From: [Eubacterium] saphenum
GTDB lineage: Bacteria; Bacillota; Clostridia; Oscillospirales; Ruminococcaceae
Direction of reading: 5' to 3'
Length of the DNA: 33,381 nt
NCBI GenBank assembly: GCA_004555855.1
Contig: SFJQ01000006.1
Span: forward strand, 1 to 33,381
Program-made: the position numbers and the translations under genes
The notes under the pieces: model-generated
What the model was told of the DNA's origin: nothing
What the model saw: the letters and a program-made list of their open reading frames with translations, nothing else
Databases searched by the model: none
Shown: piece after piece, positions 15,516 to 24,024 of the stretch
Numbering within the stretch: the stretch's first letter is position 1
How the letters are laid out: every line of letters begins with the position of its first letter

Positions 15516-15544
15516 CGCTCCGAGCTTGTTCGGGGCGTTTTTTT
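15516..15544 (+). terminator. Intrinsic terminator with no obvious upstream gene
   Basis: CGCTCCGA (15516-15523) pairs with TCGGGGCG (15530-15537) and is followed by seven T. No protein gene lies between it and the tRNA terminator, so it could end read-through or an unannotated short RNA from 15385-15515. Confidence 0.6.
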
Positions 15545-15553
15545 GTGCAAAAT

Positions 15554-15597
15554 TCCCGCCGACAGCTTTGCAGAGCCATTCGGCGGGATACGTTTTT
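15554..15597. terminator. Bidirectional terminator hairpin
   Basis: TCCCGCCGA (15554-15562) pairs with TCGGCGGGA (15580-15588). The plus side is followed by TACGTTTTT and the minus side by ATTTTG, so it also ends the oxidoreductase gene read from the right. Confidence 0.65.
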
Positions 15598-16148
15598 CAA
15601 CTCAGTCCGTAGAATTTCACGCGTTCCGTGAGAATTTCCTCGGCGTCATTCCCGATGATATCCAGCATTTCCGCCTTTATCAGAACGGTTTCCTCAATCC
15701 CGAAATAATCCTCGGCAAGCGCCTTCAGATAATCGAAACTAAATCTTGCGTCATAAGCCCCGCCCGCTGTCGTGACGTAATAGAGCTTCTTCGCTTTGCA
15801 AAGCCCTTTCGGAGCGCCGTTTTCATCGTATTCGGACACAATCCCCGTGACGTAGATGTTCTCGATGTAGATTTTCAGCACCGACGGAAACGACAAATCC
15901 CAGAACGGCGCGGCTATTACAATCGTATCTGCGGCGGCAAACTGCTTTGCGTATCTGAAAATTTCATCGGACAAATCGCCCTTTTCAAGCAGCGCCGTGC
16001 GGTATTTCAGCCGCTCGTTGTCAACCGGAACAAGTCCTTCTTTTTCGGGATTTACTTCCTCGTACCCGCCGAGCGTTTCGAGCAGCTTTCCGGCAAGCCT
16101 TTCCGTGCGGGAATTTTCGCGCGGACAGCAATTTACAAATAACGTCAT
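15597..16148 (-). CDS. Flavodoxin-fold NAD(P)H-dependent oxidoreductase
   Basis: The 183-aa protein has the flavodoxin_2 / NADPH-dependent FMN-reductase fold: an N-terminal FVNCCPRENSRTERLA phosphate-binding stretch for FMN, the APFWDLSFPSVLKIYIENI motif near residues 80-98 (typical of the AzoR/WrbA/MdaB group), and VTTAGGAYDARF near 125-136, which contacts the flavin. Such soluble enzymes reduce quinones, azo compounds or other electrophiles with NAD(P)H. The ATG at 16148 has a GGAG ribosome-binding site. It follows the terminator of the chemotaxis gene, so it probably has its own transcription, although no strong promoter is evident. The physiological substrate is unknown. Confidence 0.87.
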   Translation of the reverse strand: MTLFVNCCPRENSRTERLAGKLLETLGGYEEVNPEKEGLVPVDNERLKYRTALLEKGDLSDEIFRYAKQFAAADTIVIAAPFWDLSFPSVLKIYIENIYVTGIVSEYDENGAPKGLCKAKKLYYVTTAGGAYDARFSFDYLKALAEDYFGIEETVLIKAEMLDIIGNDAEEILTERVKFYGLS

Positions 16149-16162
16149 TTTTTCTCCTTTTC

Positions 16163-16195
16163 AAAGAAACAGCCGCCCGATTTACCGAGCGACTG
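16163..16195 (-). terminator. Terminator of the chemotaxis receptor gene
   Basis: On the minus strand a 10-bp stem (16186-16195 with 16170-16179, including two G-U pairs) is followed by TTTCTTTG. Confidence 0.8.
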
Positions 16196-16222
16196 CTAAT
16201 TTTTACTTTACCGACAGAAATA

Positions 16223-18166
16223 TCACTCTGTTTTATACTTCTCAACCGTTTCTGCGAGATTTGTACCCATTGCGGAAAGCTCCTCTCCGGAAGCTGCGCT
16301 TTCCTCGGCGGTTGCTGTTGTGCTTTGCATACCGGCTTCGATTTTGGACATATTTTCGTTGATGAAGGTAATCGAGTTTTTCTGCTCGACAGCAGCGGAG
16401 TTTATCAGCTCGATTTCTGCGGTTACGCGGCTGATGTCCTCGACAATTCTTTCCATTCCCTCATACGCCTTGTTTGCGATATCCGTGCCGTTGTTAACCG
16501 CGTCAAGCGAGTCCTTGATGAGCGCTTCGGTGTTCTGAACGGCGCTCTGGCTCTTTGCTGCAAGCGCGCTTACCTCGCTTGCGACAACCGAGAAGCCTTT
16601 TCCTGCTTCGCCCGCTCTGGCAGCCTCTATAGACGCGTTGAGCGAGAGAATGTTTGTCTGGAACGCGATGTCGCTGATTGTCTGAATGATGTTGCTGATA
16701 GCGTAGGACTTGTTCTTGATATTTTCGACAGCCGCCAGCATTTCCTTCATCAGCTCGCCGCCCGTCTTTGCGTTTTCGTTTGTCTTGACGGTAAGCTCGG
16801 ACACGCGCTCGGAAATCTGTGCGGTATTTTCAGCCTGCTCGTTGATTTTGGTTATGGTTTCGGACACATCGGAAATTGCCTTTGCTTCATCGATAGCCGT
16901 ATCGGAGAGCGACTGTGCGCCTGAGGCAACCTGCTTTGCGCCCTCGCGCATACTTGAAATGCCGTCCTTAAGCCCCGAGAACGCGCTGTTCAGGGCGGTC
17001 GAAATCTTTTCGAGCGATTCGCCGATTTCAACGAAATCTCCCGCATACTGAACGTTTGAACGCGCTGTGAGGTCGCCGTTTGCAAGCGCTCCCAGCACCT
17101 CGCGTATATCGTTTATGTAAAGTCTGAGCGTTTCCACGGTTTTGCACATCGAGTCGGACAAAACATAGGTTTCATCATTCGGCGAGTCGTTGATAAAATC
17201 TGTCGTAACATCGCCTTCGGAGAGCTTACGCAGACGCTCCGTGTTCTTGGCAACGGGAGTTGAGATTTTGTTTGCAACCTTAATCGAAATGAAAATTCCC
17301 AGAATAGTGAGCGAAACCGCAAGCGCCAGTCCGATTACGATAGAAATGATGATGTTTTTCGTAACACCCGAGTAATTCTGGCAAACCGCGATTTTCCAGC
17401 CGTCCGTGTCGGGCACGGTTTTGAAAGAAGCGAGGTATTCTATGCCGTTTGCGGTGAAGCTCAGGGTGCCGCTCTCGCTGTTAATCATTTCGTTTGCGAG
17501 TATGTTGAAGTCCTTGTGGTCATCATCTGTGAGGTTTGCGAGGCTCATCACGGCGTCGCTATCGGATGAAGCGACAACCTGTCCGTGCTTATCTATAACA
17601 AAAATGCTGCTTCCTTCTGTAAGCGCGGACGTATCGAAGCCCTTTGAGAAATAAAGCGTGTCGATGCTGCCGTAGATGACGTACTGCTTGCCGTTATGGG
17701 TGAAAACGGGACCCGCCATCATTGTGGTAACGCTGTTGTCGGTCATACGGATAACCGGCGCGGAAATCGCGTATTTACCCTGCATTGCCAGCTGGAAATA
17801 CTCGCGCTTCGAGATATCTGTGTCGTTATAGGTTTTTCCGTCCGCGTAGGAAACGGAGAAATCCTTGAAAACCGATGTGGAAGCAAGCTCTGCGAGAATT
17901 TTCTTTCGCCGCTCCATCGGAAGCGTTTCATCGAGAACGTCCGTGCTTTGTTCAACGGATTTCAGATTAAGCTGAAGATTTTCGATATTTTCTCTGAACA
18001 TCTGGCAATACGCAGTCGAAAGGCTGTCCGCCTGATTGCGATAGCTGCTGTTGTACGCGTTGAAAATCAAAATCGCATTCGCCACAAGAAGCGTGACAAC
18101 TATGACAACAACGCTCAAAATCGACAAGCGCAAAACTCGGTTTTTTATTGAAGTTTTCTTGCCCAT
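16223..18166 (-). CDS. Methyl-accepting chemotaxis protein
   Basis: The 647-aa receptor has an N-terminal membrane helix (about residues 13-37), an extracytoplasmic Cache-type sensor (about 40-270, containing DISKREYFQLAMQGKY and FVIDKHGQVVASSDS), a second helix (about 278-302), a HAMP domain, and a long cytoplasmic coiled-coil with the conserved hairpin tip around IAFQTNILSLNASIEAARAG, which binds CheA and CheW. It should sense an external ligand, possibly an amino or organic acid, and steer flagellar rotation, implying that the organism is motile. The frame extends 11 codons further up, but the ATG at 18166 is chosen because AAGGAG lies 9 bases before it. It has its own promoter and terminator and stands alone, as most such receptors do. 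Confidence 0.93.
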   Translation of the reverse strand: MGKKTSIKNRVLRLSILSVVVIVVTLLVANAILIFNAYNSSYRNQADSLSTAYCQMFRENIENLQLNLKSVEQSTDVLDETLPMERRKKILAELASTSVFKDFSVSYADGKTYNDTDISKREYFQLAMQGKYAISAPVIRMTDNSVTTMMAGPVFTHNGKQYVIYGSIDTLYFSKGFDTSALTEGSSIFVIDKHGQVVASSDSDAVMSLANLTDDDHKDFNILANEMINSESGTLSFTANGIEYLASFKTVPDTDGWKIAVCQNYSGVTKNIIISIVIGLALAVSLTILGIFISIKVANKISTPVAKNTERLRKLSEGDVTTDFINDSPNDETYVLSDSMCKTVETLRLYINDIREVLGALANGDLTARSNVQYAGDFVEIGESLEKISTALNSAFSGLKDGISSMREGAKQVASGAQSLSDTAIDEAKAISDVSETITKINEQAENTAQISERVSELTVKTNENAKTGGELMKEMLAAVENIKNKSYAISNIIQTISDIAFQTNILSLNASIEAARAGEAGKGFSVVASEVSALAAKSQSAVQNTEALIKDSLDAVNNGTDIANKAYEGMERIVEDISRVTAEIELINSAAVEQKNSITFINENMSKIEAGMQSTTATAEESAASGEELSAMGTNLAETVEKYKTE

Positions 18167-18224
18167 AATCAAATTCTCCTTATATTTAGAATAATTCACA
18201 GAGCGATTAATTTAAACCATTCTC

Positions 18225-18253
18225 ATTATACCATATTTGTCCAAAAAAATCAA
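18225..18253 (-). promoter_or_regulatory. Sigma-A promoter of the chemotaxis receptor
   Basis: On the minus strand TTGATT (18248-18253) and TATAAT (18225-18230) are 17 bases apart. No sigma-28 (TAAA/GCCGATAA) pattern is seen. Confidence 0.8.
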
Positions 18254-18340
18254 CACTTTTTAAATTTTTTTGTGAAATTTAATAAATTTAATGAACGCAA
18301 ATGTAACGTAACGCATAATATGACTTGAGGGGGCGAAAAA

Positions 18341-18853
18341 ATGCTTATTGAAACGGAGTACAACAGGAGAGCGGCGGTGAGATACGCGCTGACTTGGGCA
18401 TTTGCGCGAAACCCGAGATTTTACGATTTCCACGATATCGGCGGCGACTGCACGAATTTCGTTTCGCAGTGCCTTTACGCGGGCTGCGGGGTGATGAATT
18501 ACTCTCGGGAGAACGGCTGGTTTTACATAAATTCCGACAACCGCGCGCCCTCGTGGACAGGTGTGAATTTTCTGCGCGATTTTCTCCTCACAAACCTCGG
18601 CGCTGCCGTTTACGGGGAAGAAGTTCCGCTCTCGGAGATAAGGCGCGGCGATGTTATCCAGCTGATAAACGAAGAAGGCAGGTTTTACCACACGGTTTTT
18701 GTATCGGCTGTGCTTTATCCCATAACGCCCGACAACATTTTCGTCTGCGCGCACTCCGATGACGCGCGAAACCGCCGCCTTTCCACTTACGGCTACTCCG
18801 AGCTGTTCCCGATACATATAATCGGCGCGAGAAGAGAGATTTTTTTGAGTTGA
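18341..18853 (+). CDS. Amidase_6 (putative amidase domain) protein
   Basis: The 170-aa protein is almost entirely one putative amidase domain (Amidase_6 type, a papain/NlpC-like Cys-His fold). The N-terminus YNRRAAVRYALTWAFARNPRFYDF leads to the nucleophile motif GGDCTNFVSQCL (Cys37); the region HTVFVSA and CAHSDDARNRRLSTY near the C-terminus supplies the expected His side of the site. There is no signal peptide, so it acts in the cytoplasm or, if made in a sporulating cell, in the mother cell or forespore. It lies 9 bases upstream of a LysM/GH18 spore-lysis gene and is likely cotranscribed with it. A GAGGGGG ribosome-binding site precedes the ATG. A sporulation role is inferred from context only; the target may be a peptide or peptidoglycan bond. 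Confidence 0.83.
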   Translation: MLIETEYNRRAAVRYALTWAFARNPRFYDFHDIGGDCTNFVSQCLYAGCGVMNYSRENGWFYINSDNRAPSWTGVNFLRDFLLTNLGAAVYGEEVPLSEIRRGDVIQLINEEGRFYHTVFVSAVLYPITPDNIFVCAHSDDARNRRLSTYGYSELFPIHIIGARREIFLS

Positions 18854-18862
18854 GGTGCTGTT

Positions 18863-20134
18863 ATGTTTATTTACACGGTGAAAAGCGGCGACACGCTGGG
18901 CGGTATTTCAAGAATGTTCGGCGTTCCCGCAAACAAAATCGCGTCCGACAACACGCTTTTAAATCCCGCAAGGCTTGCTGTCGGGCAAAGTCTTGTGATA
19001 ATGTCGAACGAGCGGCGGTATGTTTTGCGGGAAGGGCAGACGCTTTTTTCGATTGCGAGCGAGTTCGGCGTGCCTCTGGAAACGCTCCTCGCGGCAAATC
19101 CCGACCTGAACCCGATTTCGCTTCAAGTGGGCGAAACTATCGTTATCCCGCAGACGAGGGATTTTCCGCGCCGTCCCGCGCTGATAAACGGCTACGCATA
19201 TCCCACGATAACCGCGGAAAATCTGAGCTGCGCGCTGCCGTTTCTGACGTTTCTCAGCCCGTTTTCCTACTCGCTGACAACCGACGGCGAGCTTATCGCG
19301 CCGCGCGGAGAGGACTTGGTTTTGCGCGCTTTAAGAAGCTCCGTGATGCCGCTGATGACCGTCACGAACATCTTTGACGGCACGTTTTCTACGGAAGTAC
19401 TGACGGCAATTTTGAACGATGAGGAAGCCCGCGAGCGGCTTATCTCGGCAATCCTGTTCGAGCTTGACGCAAAGGGCTACTACGGCGTGAACCTCGATAT
19501 GGAGTACATCGCGCCCGATGACCGCGAGAGCTACAACGCGTTTCTCGCCGATATTTCCGAGCGGCTTCACGACGGCGGGTATATCTTGACAACGGCTCTC
19601 GCGCCGAAATACAGCGCCGACCAGCAGGGTATCCTGTACGAAAGCCACGACTATGCGGTTCAGGGAAGATACGCGGATTACACGATTTTAATGACGTATG
19701 AATGGGGATACTCCTTCTCCGCGCCGATGTCGGTTCAGCCGATTGAGGAAGTACGCAAGGTGCTTTCCTATGCGGTTTCGGAGATACCCTCGGAGAAAAT
19801 CCTGATGGGAATGCCGAATTACGGCTATGACTGGACTTTGCCATATATGCGCGGCACTGCGGCTCAGAGTATCGGTTTCGCGGCGGCAACCGAGCTTGCG
19901 GGACGAACGGGCGCTGAGATTATGTATGATGAGCGCACGCAGACGCCCTATTTTTACTACACCGAAAACGATGTTCGGCACGTTGTGTGGTTTGACGACC
20001 CGAGAAGCATTTCCGAGAAACTGCGGCTTGTCGATGAGTTTGACCTCGCGGGAGCAAGCTGGTGGACGATAAACCGCTGCTACACGCCCGCTTGGCTTAT
20101 CGCGCAGAATTACTTTGAGATAATCAAGTTCTAG
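18863..20134 (+). CDS. LysM-LysM-GH18 spore cortex hydrolase (YaaH/SleL-like)
   Basis: The 423-aa protein has two LysM peptidoglycan-binding domains (about residues 2-47, YTVKSGDTLGGIS, and 52-97, YVLREGQTLFSIA) and a glycoside hydrolase 18 barrel (about 105-423). The catalytic signature is GYYGVNLDMEY with Asp212 and the acid/base Glu214. This layout and the lack of a signal peptide match the YaaH/YdhD/SleL group, N-acetylglucosaminidases that are placed in the spore coat and cut cortex peptidoglycan during germination. Its GAGGTG ribosome-binding site overlaps the stop of the amidase gene, so the two are translated together. A bidirectional terminator follows. Which SleL-type paralogue it represents cannot be settled from the sequence. 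Confidence 0.9.
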   Translation: MFIYTVKSGDTLGGISRMFGVPANKIASDNTLLNPARLAVGQSLVIMSNERRYVLREGQTLFSIASEFGVPLETLLAANPDLNPISLQVGETIVIPQTRDFPRRPALINGYAYPTITAENLSCALPFLTFLSPFSYSLTTDGELIAPRGEDLVLRALRSSVMPLMTVTNIFDGTFSTEVLTAILNDEEARERLISAILFELDAKGYYGVNLDMEYIAPDDRESYNAFLADISERLHDGGYILTTALAPKYSADQQGILYESHDYAVQGRYADYTILMTYEWGYSFSAPMSVQPIEEVRKVLSYAVSEIPSEKILMGMPNYGYDWTLPYMRGTAAQSIGFAAATELAGRTGAEIMYDERTQTPYFYYTENDVRHVVWFDDPRSISEKLRLVDEFDLAGASWWTINRCYTPAWLIAQNYFEIIKF

Positions 20135-20156
20135 TTTTCCTCCCAAACGAAAATTT

Positions 20157-20180
20157 CCCCGAGATAATCGGGGATTTTTT
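20157..20180. terminator. Terminator between convergent genes
   Basis: CCCCGA (20157-20162) pairs with TCGGGG (20168-20173), followed by ATTTTTT on the plus strand and AAATTTTC on the minus strand. Confidence 0.8.
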
Positions 20181-20184
20181 CATT

Positions 20185-20562
20185 TTACAGTATCTTCCAC
20201 AGCGTAGGCTTTTGCATATCGCGGAACATATCAATCTGCGCCTCGGCACGGTCGCACGCTGCGTACAATTCATCGTCGCCCTCCTGCGCGAAGGAGTGGA
20301 TTTCCGCTACCGATGAGGTGATTTCGAGCGCATGACCGAGGTCGTTTACGAGGATTGCAAAATCGATGAATTTGTTCCAGTCCTCCGAAAGCTCCTTTGC
20401 GATTTCCGAGGATTTTTCGGTATCGCCCGCCTCAAACGCCCGCTCAACCTCGTGGATTTTGTCCAGCATTTTCCCCGTGAAATCGTTCACCGCGAACACC
20501 GAGTAAATGCACCCGAAAGCCACAACGCAAAGCAAAATCACGCTTATCACAATTCGTTTCAT
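20185..20562 (-). CDS. DUF4363 family protein
   Basis: The 125-aa protein starts with one membrane segment (KRIVISVILLCVVAFGCIYSVFA) followed by a helical, acidic extracytoplasmic domain with the DUF4363 pattern: a kinked helix with EVERAFEAGDTEKSSEIAKELSEDWNKF, then EITSSVAEIHSFAQEGDDELYAACDRAEAQIDMFRD. Its function is unknown. It lies 3 bases after the stop of the DUF421 gene. DUF421 and DUF4363 proteins are often neighbours in Clostridia, which suggests that they form one membrane complex. Confidence 0.85.
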   Translation of the reverse strand: MKRIVISVILLCVVAFGCIYSVFAVNDFTGKMLDKIHEVERAFEAGDTEKSSEIAKELSEDWNKFIDFAILVNDLGHALEITSSVAEIHSFAQEGDDELYAACDRAEAQIDMFRDMQKPTLWKIL

Positions 20563-20565
20563 CGC

Positions 20566-21270
20566 TTACTCCTTTTCGATAATCCCGTATTTTCCGTTCT
20601 TGTCCGCGGTCATCAAAAACACGCGCTTCTCCGAGATTTTCTCCTCGCGAAGCGTTTTCGTAAGCCACTTTTCGCCAAGTCCAAGCAAGCGCATTTGCTC
20701 GTTGTCGATAATTCCGTCGCGGATAATCACGGACGGCGGGTTTTCCGTAGAACCGCCCGCTTTAACGTCCTGTTTTTCGGCGGGCTGGAAGTCTTTTTTG
20801 AGGAAGAAGTTGATTTTGCCGGTAGTTTCGACAATCGCGTAGTGTATCTGGTCAACATCGAAAATCTGTTGATTTCTCATCGATTCCATCAAATCGTCAA
20901 CCGTGTAGCGAAGCCGGTTCATCTCCTTTTGAAGCACTTTTCCCTCGCTGATGATAATGCGCGGGCTGCCGATAATCAGCTTTCGCATTCGCGGACTTTT
21001 GAGCATAAATCCCGACATAATCACGTCCAGACACACCAGCGTTAAAATGGGAACAATTCCCATAATCATCGGCACGCTGCTGTCTTCAACGGGAATTGCG
21101 GCGATGTTTGAAATCAGAATTGTCACGACAAGCTCGGACGGCTGAAGCTCGCCGAGTTGTCTTTTTCCCATAAGCCGCAGCGAAAAGGTTATCACGATGT
21201 ACAAAATAACCGCGCGAATAAGAACGATTGCCAAAGAAAACACCTCTTTCGACTGCCGATAACCCCCCAT
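20566..21270 (-). CDS. DUF421 (YetF-like) membrane protein
   Basis: The 234-aa protein has three N-terminal membrane helices and a C-terminal cytoplasmic alpha/beta domain. Family signatures are LYIVITFSLRLMGKRQLGELQPSELV near residues 15-40 and PRIIISEGKVLQKEMNRLRYTVDDLMESMRNQQIFDVDQIHYAIVET-type residues in the middle. YetF/YkjA-type proteins affect spore germination and membrane properties in Bacillus, but no reaction is known. The start is uncertain: the ATG at 21270 gives the usual DUF421 length, with AGGTGA 8 bases before it; a GTG at 21318 has a closer AAAGGA site and would add 16 residues. The large hairpin at 21281-21322 lies between the two, so choosing the start decides whether that hairpin is leader or coding sequence. 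Confidence 0.87.
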   Translation of the reverse strand: MGGYRQSKEVFSLAIVLIRAVILYIVITFSLRLMGKRQLGELQPSELVVTILISNIAAIPVEDSSVPMIMGIVPILTLVCLDVIMSGFMLKSPRMRKLIIGSPRIIISEGKVLQKEMNRLRYTVDDLMESMRNQQIFDVDQIHYAIVETTGKINFFLKKDFQPAEKQDVKAGGSTENPPSVIIRDGIIDNEQMRLLGLGEKWLTKTLREEKISEKRVFLMTADKNGKYGIIEKE

Positions 21271-21280
21271 CTGCTGCGTC

Positions 21281-21322
21281 ACCTGCACAACGGCAGGCAC
21301 AAAGCCTAGCCGTTGCACAGGT
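21281..21322 (-). promoter_or_regulatory. Strong leader hairpin before the DUF421 gene
   Basis: A 42-base hairpin: a 14-bp outer stem (21281-21294 with 21309-21322, containing two G-U pairs in the minus-strand RNA) continues into a 4-bp inner stem (AGGC/GCCT) around a 5-base loop, with one bulged base. There is no T-run, so it is not a terminator. In the minus-strand RNA its 3' arm contains the AGGT that would be the ribosome-binding site of the ATG at 21270. Confidence 0.7.
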
Positions 21323-21402
21323 TCCTTTCATCTGAGGGCTTCTCGTCAGTCTGAATTATATAATTATTTATTATTATTCTGCACGTTTTGAAAAATATTC
21401 TA

Positions 21403-21431
21403 TTGCAATTTAGACAACATTGTGCTATAAT
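21403..21431 (+). promoter_or_regulatory. Sigma-A promoter of the isomerase-proS run
   Basis: TTGCAA (21403-21408) and TATAAT (21426-21431) with a 17-base spacer, 38 bases before the ATG at 21470. The rest of 21323-21402 is AT-rich and holds no gene. Confidence 0.82.
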
Positions 21432-21469
21432 AGAAATGTATGAAAAAAATTCTGCCAAAGGATTGAAAT

Positions 21470-22273
21470 ATGAAAATAGGAGTATCAACCGCGTCCTTGT
21501 ACCGGTATCACGTTGAGGACGCATTCGGGACGCTGTGTAAACTCGGGGTGAAAACCGCCGAGATTTTCGCCAACAGCACCGCCGAGGGACAAGAGCCGAT
21601 AGTTTCTGAAATCCTCTCTATGCGCGACAAAAACAATGTCCGCATAACCTCGTTTCACCCGTTTTCTTCGCCGATGGAAAGCGTGTTTCTCTTCTCGGAT
21701 TACGACCGCAGAATTGATGAGATGATGACGCTTTACCGCGGATTTTTCGGGAGTATGAACAAACTGGGAGCTTCGATTTTCGTGCTTCACGGCGCGATTT
21801 CAAGCTCAAAATGCTCGCCCGCGCACTATATGAAGCAGTTTTCGATGCTGTCCGAAGCGGGGCGGGAGTTCGGGATTACCGTGGCTCAGGAGAACGTGAG
21901 CTACTGTATGAGCGGCAGCTTGGAGTTCCTCAAAAAAATGAAGCGCGATATACCCGAAGCGGCGCGGTTTGTTCTCGATTTGAAACAGGCTCGCAGAAGC
22001 GGCGAAAACCCGCTCGATTATATAAAGGAGCTTGGCGAAAGCGTTGTGCATTGCCACATAAGCGACGCCGACGCCGACCGCGACTGCCTTGCCGTGGGAG
22101 CGGGAAAGTATGATTTTGAAACGCTGCTCAAGGCGTTTTCGGACAAGGGTTACAGCGGCGCGCTGATTGTCGAGCTGTACCGCAGGAATTACGGTGAATT
22201 TTCCGAGCTGAAGTCAAGTGTGGACTTCCTCGCGCAGCTTTGCGAAAAGCTCGGGATAAAATATACTTTGTGA
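21470..22273 (+). CDS. Sugar phosphate isomerase/epimerase-like TIM barrel
   Basis: The 267-aa protein has the xylose-isomerase-like (AP endonuclease 2) TIM-barrel fold. Seen are the first strand MKIGVSTASLYRY, GVKTAEIFANS, the ITSFHPFSSPMES metal-side strand, IFVLHGAI, ITVAQENVSY, FVLDLKQARRSG, VVHCHISDAD and ALIVELYRRNYGE, which supply the His, Glu and Asp ligands for a divalent metal. It is soluble and probably isomerises a small sugar or polyol, but the substrate cannot be predicted. It is the first gene of a plus-strand run with proS and a TPR/DUF1266 gene, with 26 bases before proS. Confidence 0.83.
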   Translation: MKIGVSTASLYRYHVEDAFGTLCKLGVKTAEIFANSTAEGQEPIVSEILSMRDKNNVRITSFHPFSSPMESVFLFSDYDRRIDEMMTLYRGFFGSMNKLGASIFVLHGAISSSKCSPAHYMKQFSMLSEAGREFGITVAQENVSYCMSGSLEFLKKMKRDIPEAARFVLDLKQARRSGENPLDYIKELGESVVHCHISDADADRDCLAVGAGKYDFETLLKAFSDKGYSGALIVELYRRNYGEFSELKSSVDFLAQLCEKLGIKYTL

Positions 22274-22299
22274 AAAATTTTTATGGAAGGTGACATTTT

Positions 22300-24021
22300 A
22301 TGAAACTTGACAAGCTTATCGGAGACCGCTTCAAGGAGCGCCCCTCGGACTGCCAGATTGACAGCCACGCGCTGATGACGAGAGGCGGTTATATGAAGTA
22401 TGTGGCGAACGGAATTTACTCCTCGTTCCCTCCGCTCAAGAGAATTACCAAAAAAATCGAGAACATTATCCGCGAGGAAATGGACGCGGTTGACGGGCAG
22501 GAGGTTTCGTTCCCCGTGGTAATGCCCGCGTCGCTCTGGCAGGAGAGCGGCAGATACGAAAGCATAGGCTCGGAACTTCTCCGCTTTACCGATAGAAACA
22601 AGCAGCCGATGGTGCTTGGAATGACGCACGAGGAAGCTGCCGTACAGCTTGTCCGCGAGTACGCAAACAGCTACACAAAGTATCCGTTTATGATTTACCA
22701 GATACAGACGAAATTCCGCGATGAGGCAAGACCGCGCGGCGGCTTAATCCGCGTGCGCGAGTTCACGATGAAGGACGCGTACTCGTTCCACACCTCTCAG
22801 GAGGATTTGGAGGAATATTACGTTCGCGTTCACAAGGCGTATGAGAGAATTTACGCGCGCTGCGGAGTGCCGCAGGTGATTTCCGTAAAATCGGACAGCG
22901 GTATGATGGGCGGAAGCGTTTCGCACGAATTTATGCTGCTCACTCCTATCGGCGAGGACAGCATCGCAGTCTGCAAGCACTGCGGCTACACGGCAAACGT
23001 TGAAGCGGCGAAATCGGTTATCGAGAACGAGCGCGACGCTGTTTCCGAGGAACTCAAAGAGGTTCACACGCCCGATATCCACACGATTGAGGATATCTGC
23101 GAGTTTCTGAAAATGCCGCTGCAAAAGAGCTGCAAGGCGGTTGTTTACCAGAAAAATCACGACGACAGCTTTGTGGTGATTTTCATTCGCGGCGACCTCG
23201 ATATCAACGAAACGAAGGTCACAAACTACCTCGGCTGCGACATTCACCCTGCGGTTATCACGGAGGAATGCGGACTGAACGCGGGATATATCGGTCCCGT
23301 AAACCTCAAAATCAACGGCGAATTTACCGTGCTTTACGACAACTCCCTCGAAAACACGAACAACCTTTCCTGCGGCGCAAACAAGGACGAGTATCACCTC
23401 ACGGGGCTTGATATGAGCCGCGATGTGCCGAACGCGGAGTACCACGATTTCGCGAAAATCGCCGATGGCGGCATTTGCCCCGAGTGCGGCGAAAAGGCGA
23501 TTTCCATTTCAAGGGGAATTGAGGTTGGAAACATCTTCCAGCTCGGCAGAAAGTACTCGAAATCGATGGGAATGACCTATCTCGACAAGGACGGAAACGT
23601 GCAGATACCGATTATGGGGTGCTATGGAATAGGCGTGGGACGGCTTGCCGCTTCGGTTTGCGAGGTTTGCCACGATGACTTTGGACCTATCTGGCCTATG
23701 GCGATTGCGCCGTGGCAGGTTCACCTCTGCGCGGTGCGTTCCGATGACGAGAAGGTGAAGGCTGCCGCGGACAAGCTCTACGAGGACTTGCAGAACGCGG
23801 GCGTCGAGGTTATCTACGACGACAGAAACGTCAGAGCGGGAGTTATGTTCTCGGACGCGGATTTGCTCGGAGTGCCGCTTCGCGTTGTCGTAAGCCCGAG
23901 AAATCTTGACGAGGGCGTGTTCGAGCTTACCGCGCGCGACAAGTCGATTTCCGAGAAAATCAAGCCCGAGGCTGCTCTTGAGCGCGTTCGTGAGCTTATC
24001 GCGCAGATGCTGAAAGGATAA
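22300..24021 (+). CDS. proS: Prolyl-tRNA synthetase
   Basis: The 573-aa class II synthetase charges tRNA-Pro. It is the bacterial-type ProS with an inserted YbaK-like editing domain (about residues 225-385) that hydrolyses Ala-tRNA-Pro. Class II motifs are visible: motif 1 around KKIENIIREEMDAVDGQEVSFPVVMP, motif 2 FRDEARPRGGLIRVREFTMKDAYSFH, and motif 3 in GCYGIGVGRLAAS, followed by the anticodon-binding domain (PIWPMAIAPWQVHLCAVRSD onward). Length agrees with the family (about 570 aa). AAGGTGA gives the ribosome-binding site. No T-box is seen in the 26-base gap, so it is driven from 21403-21431. Confidence 0.96.
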   Translation: MKLDKLIGDRFKERPSDCQIDSHALMTRGGYMKYVANGIYSSFPPLKRITKKIENIIREEMDAVDGQEVSFPVVMPASLWQESGRYESIGSELLRFTDRNKQPMVLGMTHEEAAVQLVREYANSYTKYPFMIYQIQTKFRDEARPRGGLIRVREFTMKDAYSFHTSQEDLEEYYVRVHKAYERIYARCGVPQVISVKSDSGMMGGSVSHEFMLLTPIGEDSIAVCKHCGYTANVEAAKSVIENERDAVSEELKEVHTPDIHTIEDICEFLKMPLQKSCKAVVYQKNHDDSFVVIFIRGDLDINETKVTNYLGCDIHPAVITEECGLNAGYIGPVNLKINGEFTVLYDNSLENTNNLSCGANKDEYHLTGLDMSRDVPNAEYHDFAKIADGGICPECGEKAISISRGIEVGNIFQLGRKYSKSMGMTYLDKDGNVQIPIMGCYGIGVGRLAASVCEVCHDDFGPIWPMAIAPWQVHLCAVRSDDEKVKAAADKLYEDLQNAGVEVIYDDRNVRAGVMFSDADLLGVPLRVVVSPRNLDEGVFELTARDKSISEKIKPEAALERVRELIAQMLKG

Positions 24022-24024
24022 TGA

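Noticed and set aside
15248..15550. A minus-strand frame across the tRNA with a GAGERTRTPDLR-type peptide.
   Set aside because: It is the well-known false translation antisense to a tRNA and its flank; tRNA, promoter and terminators explain the DNA.
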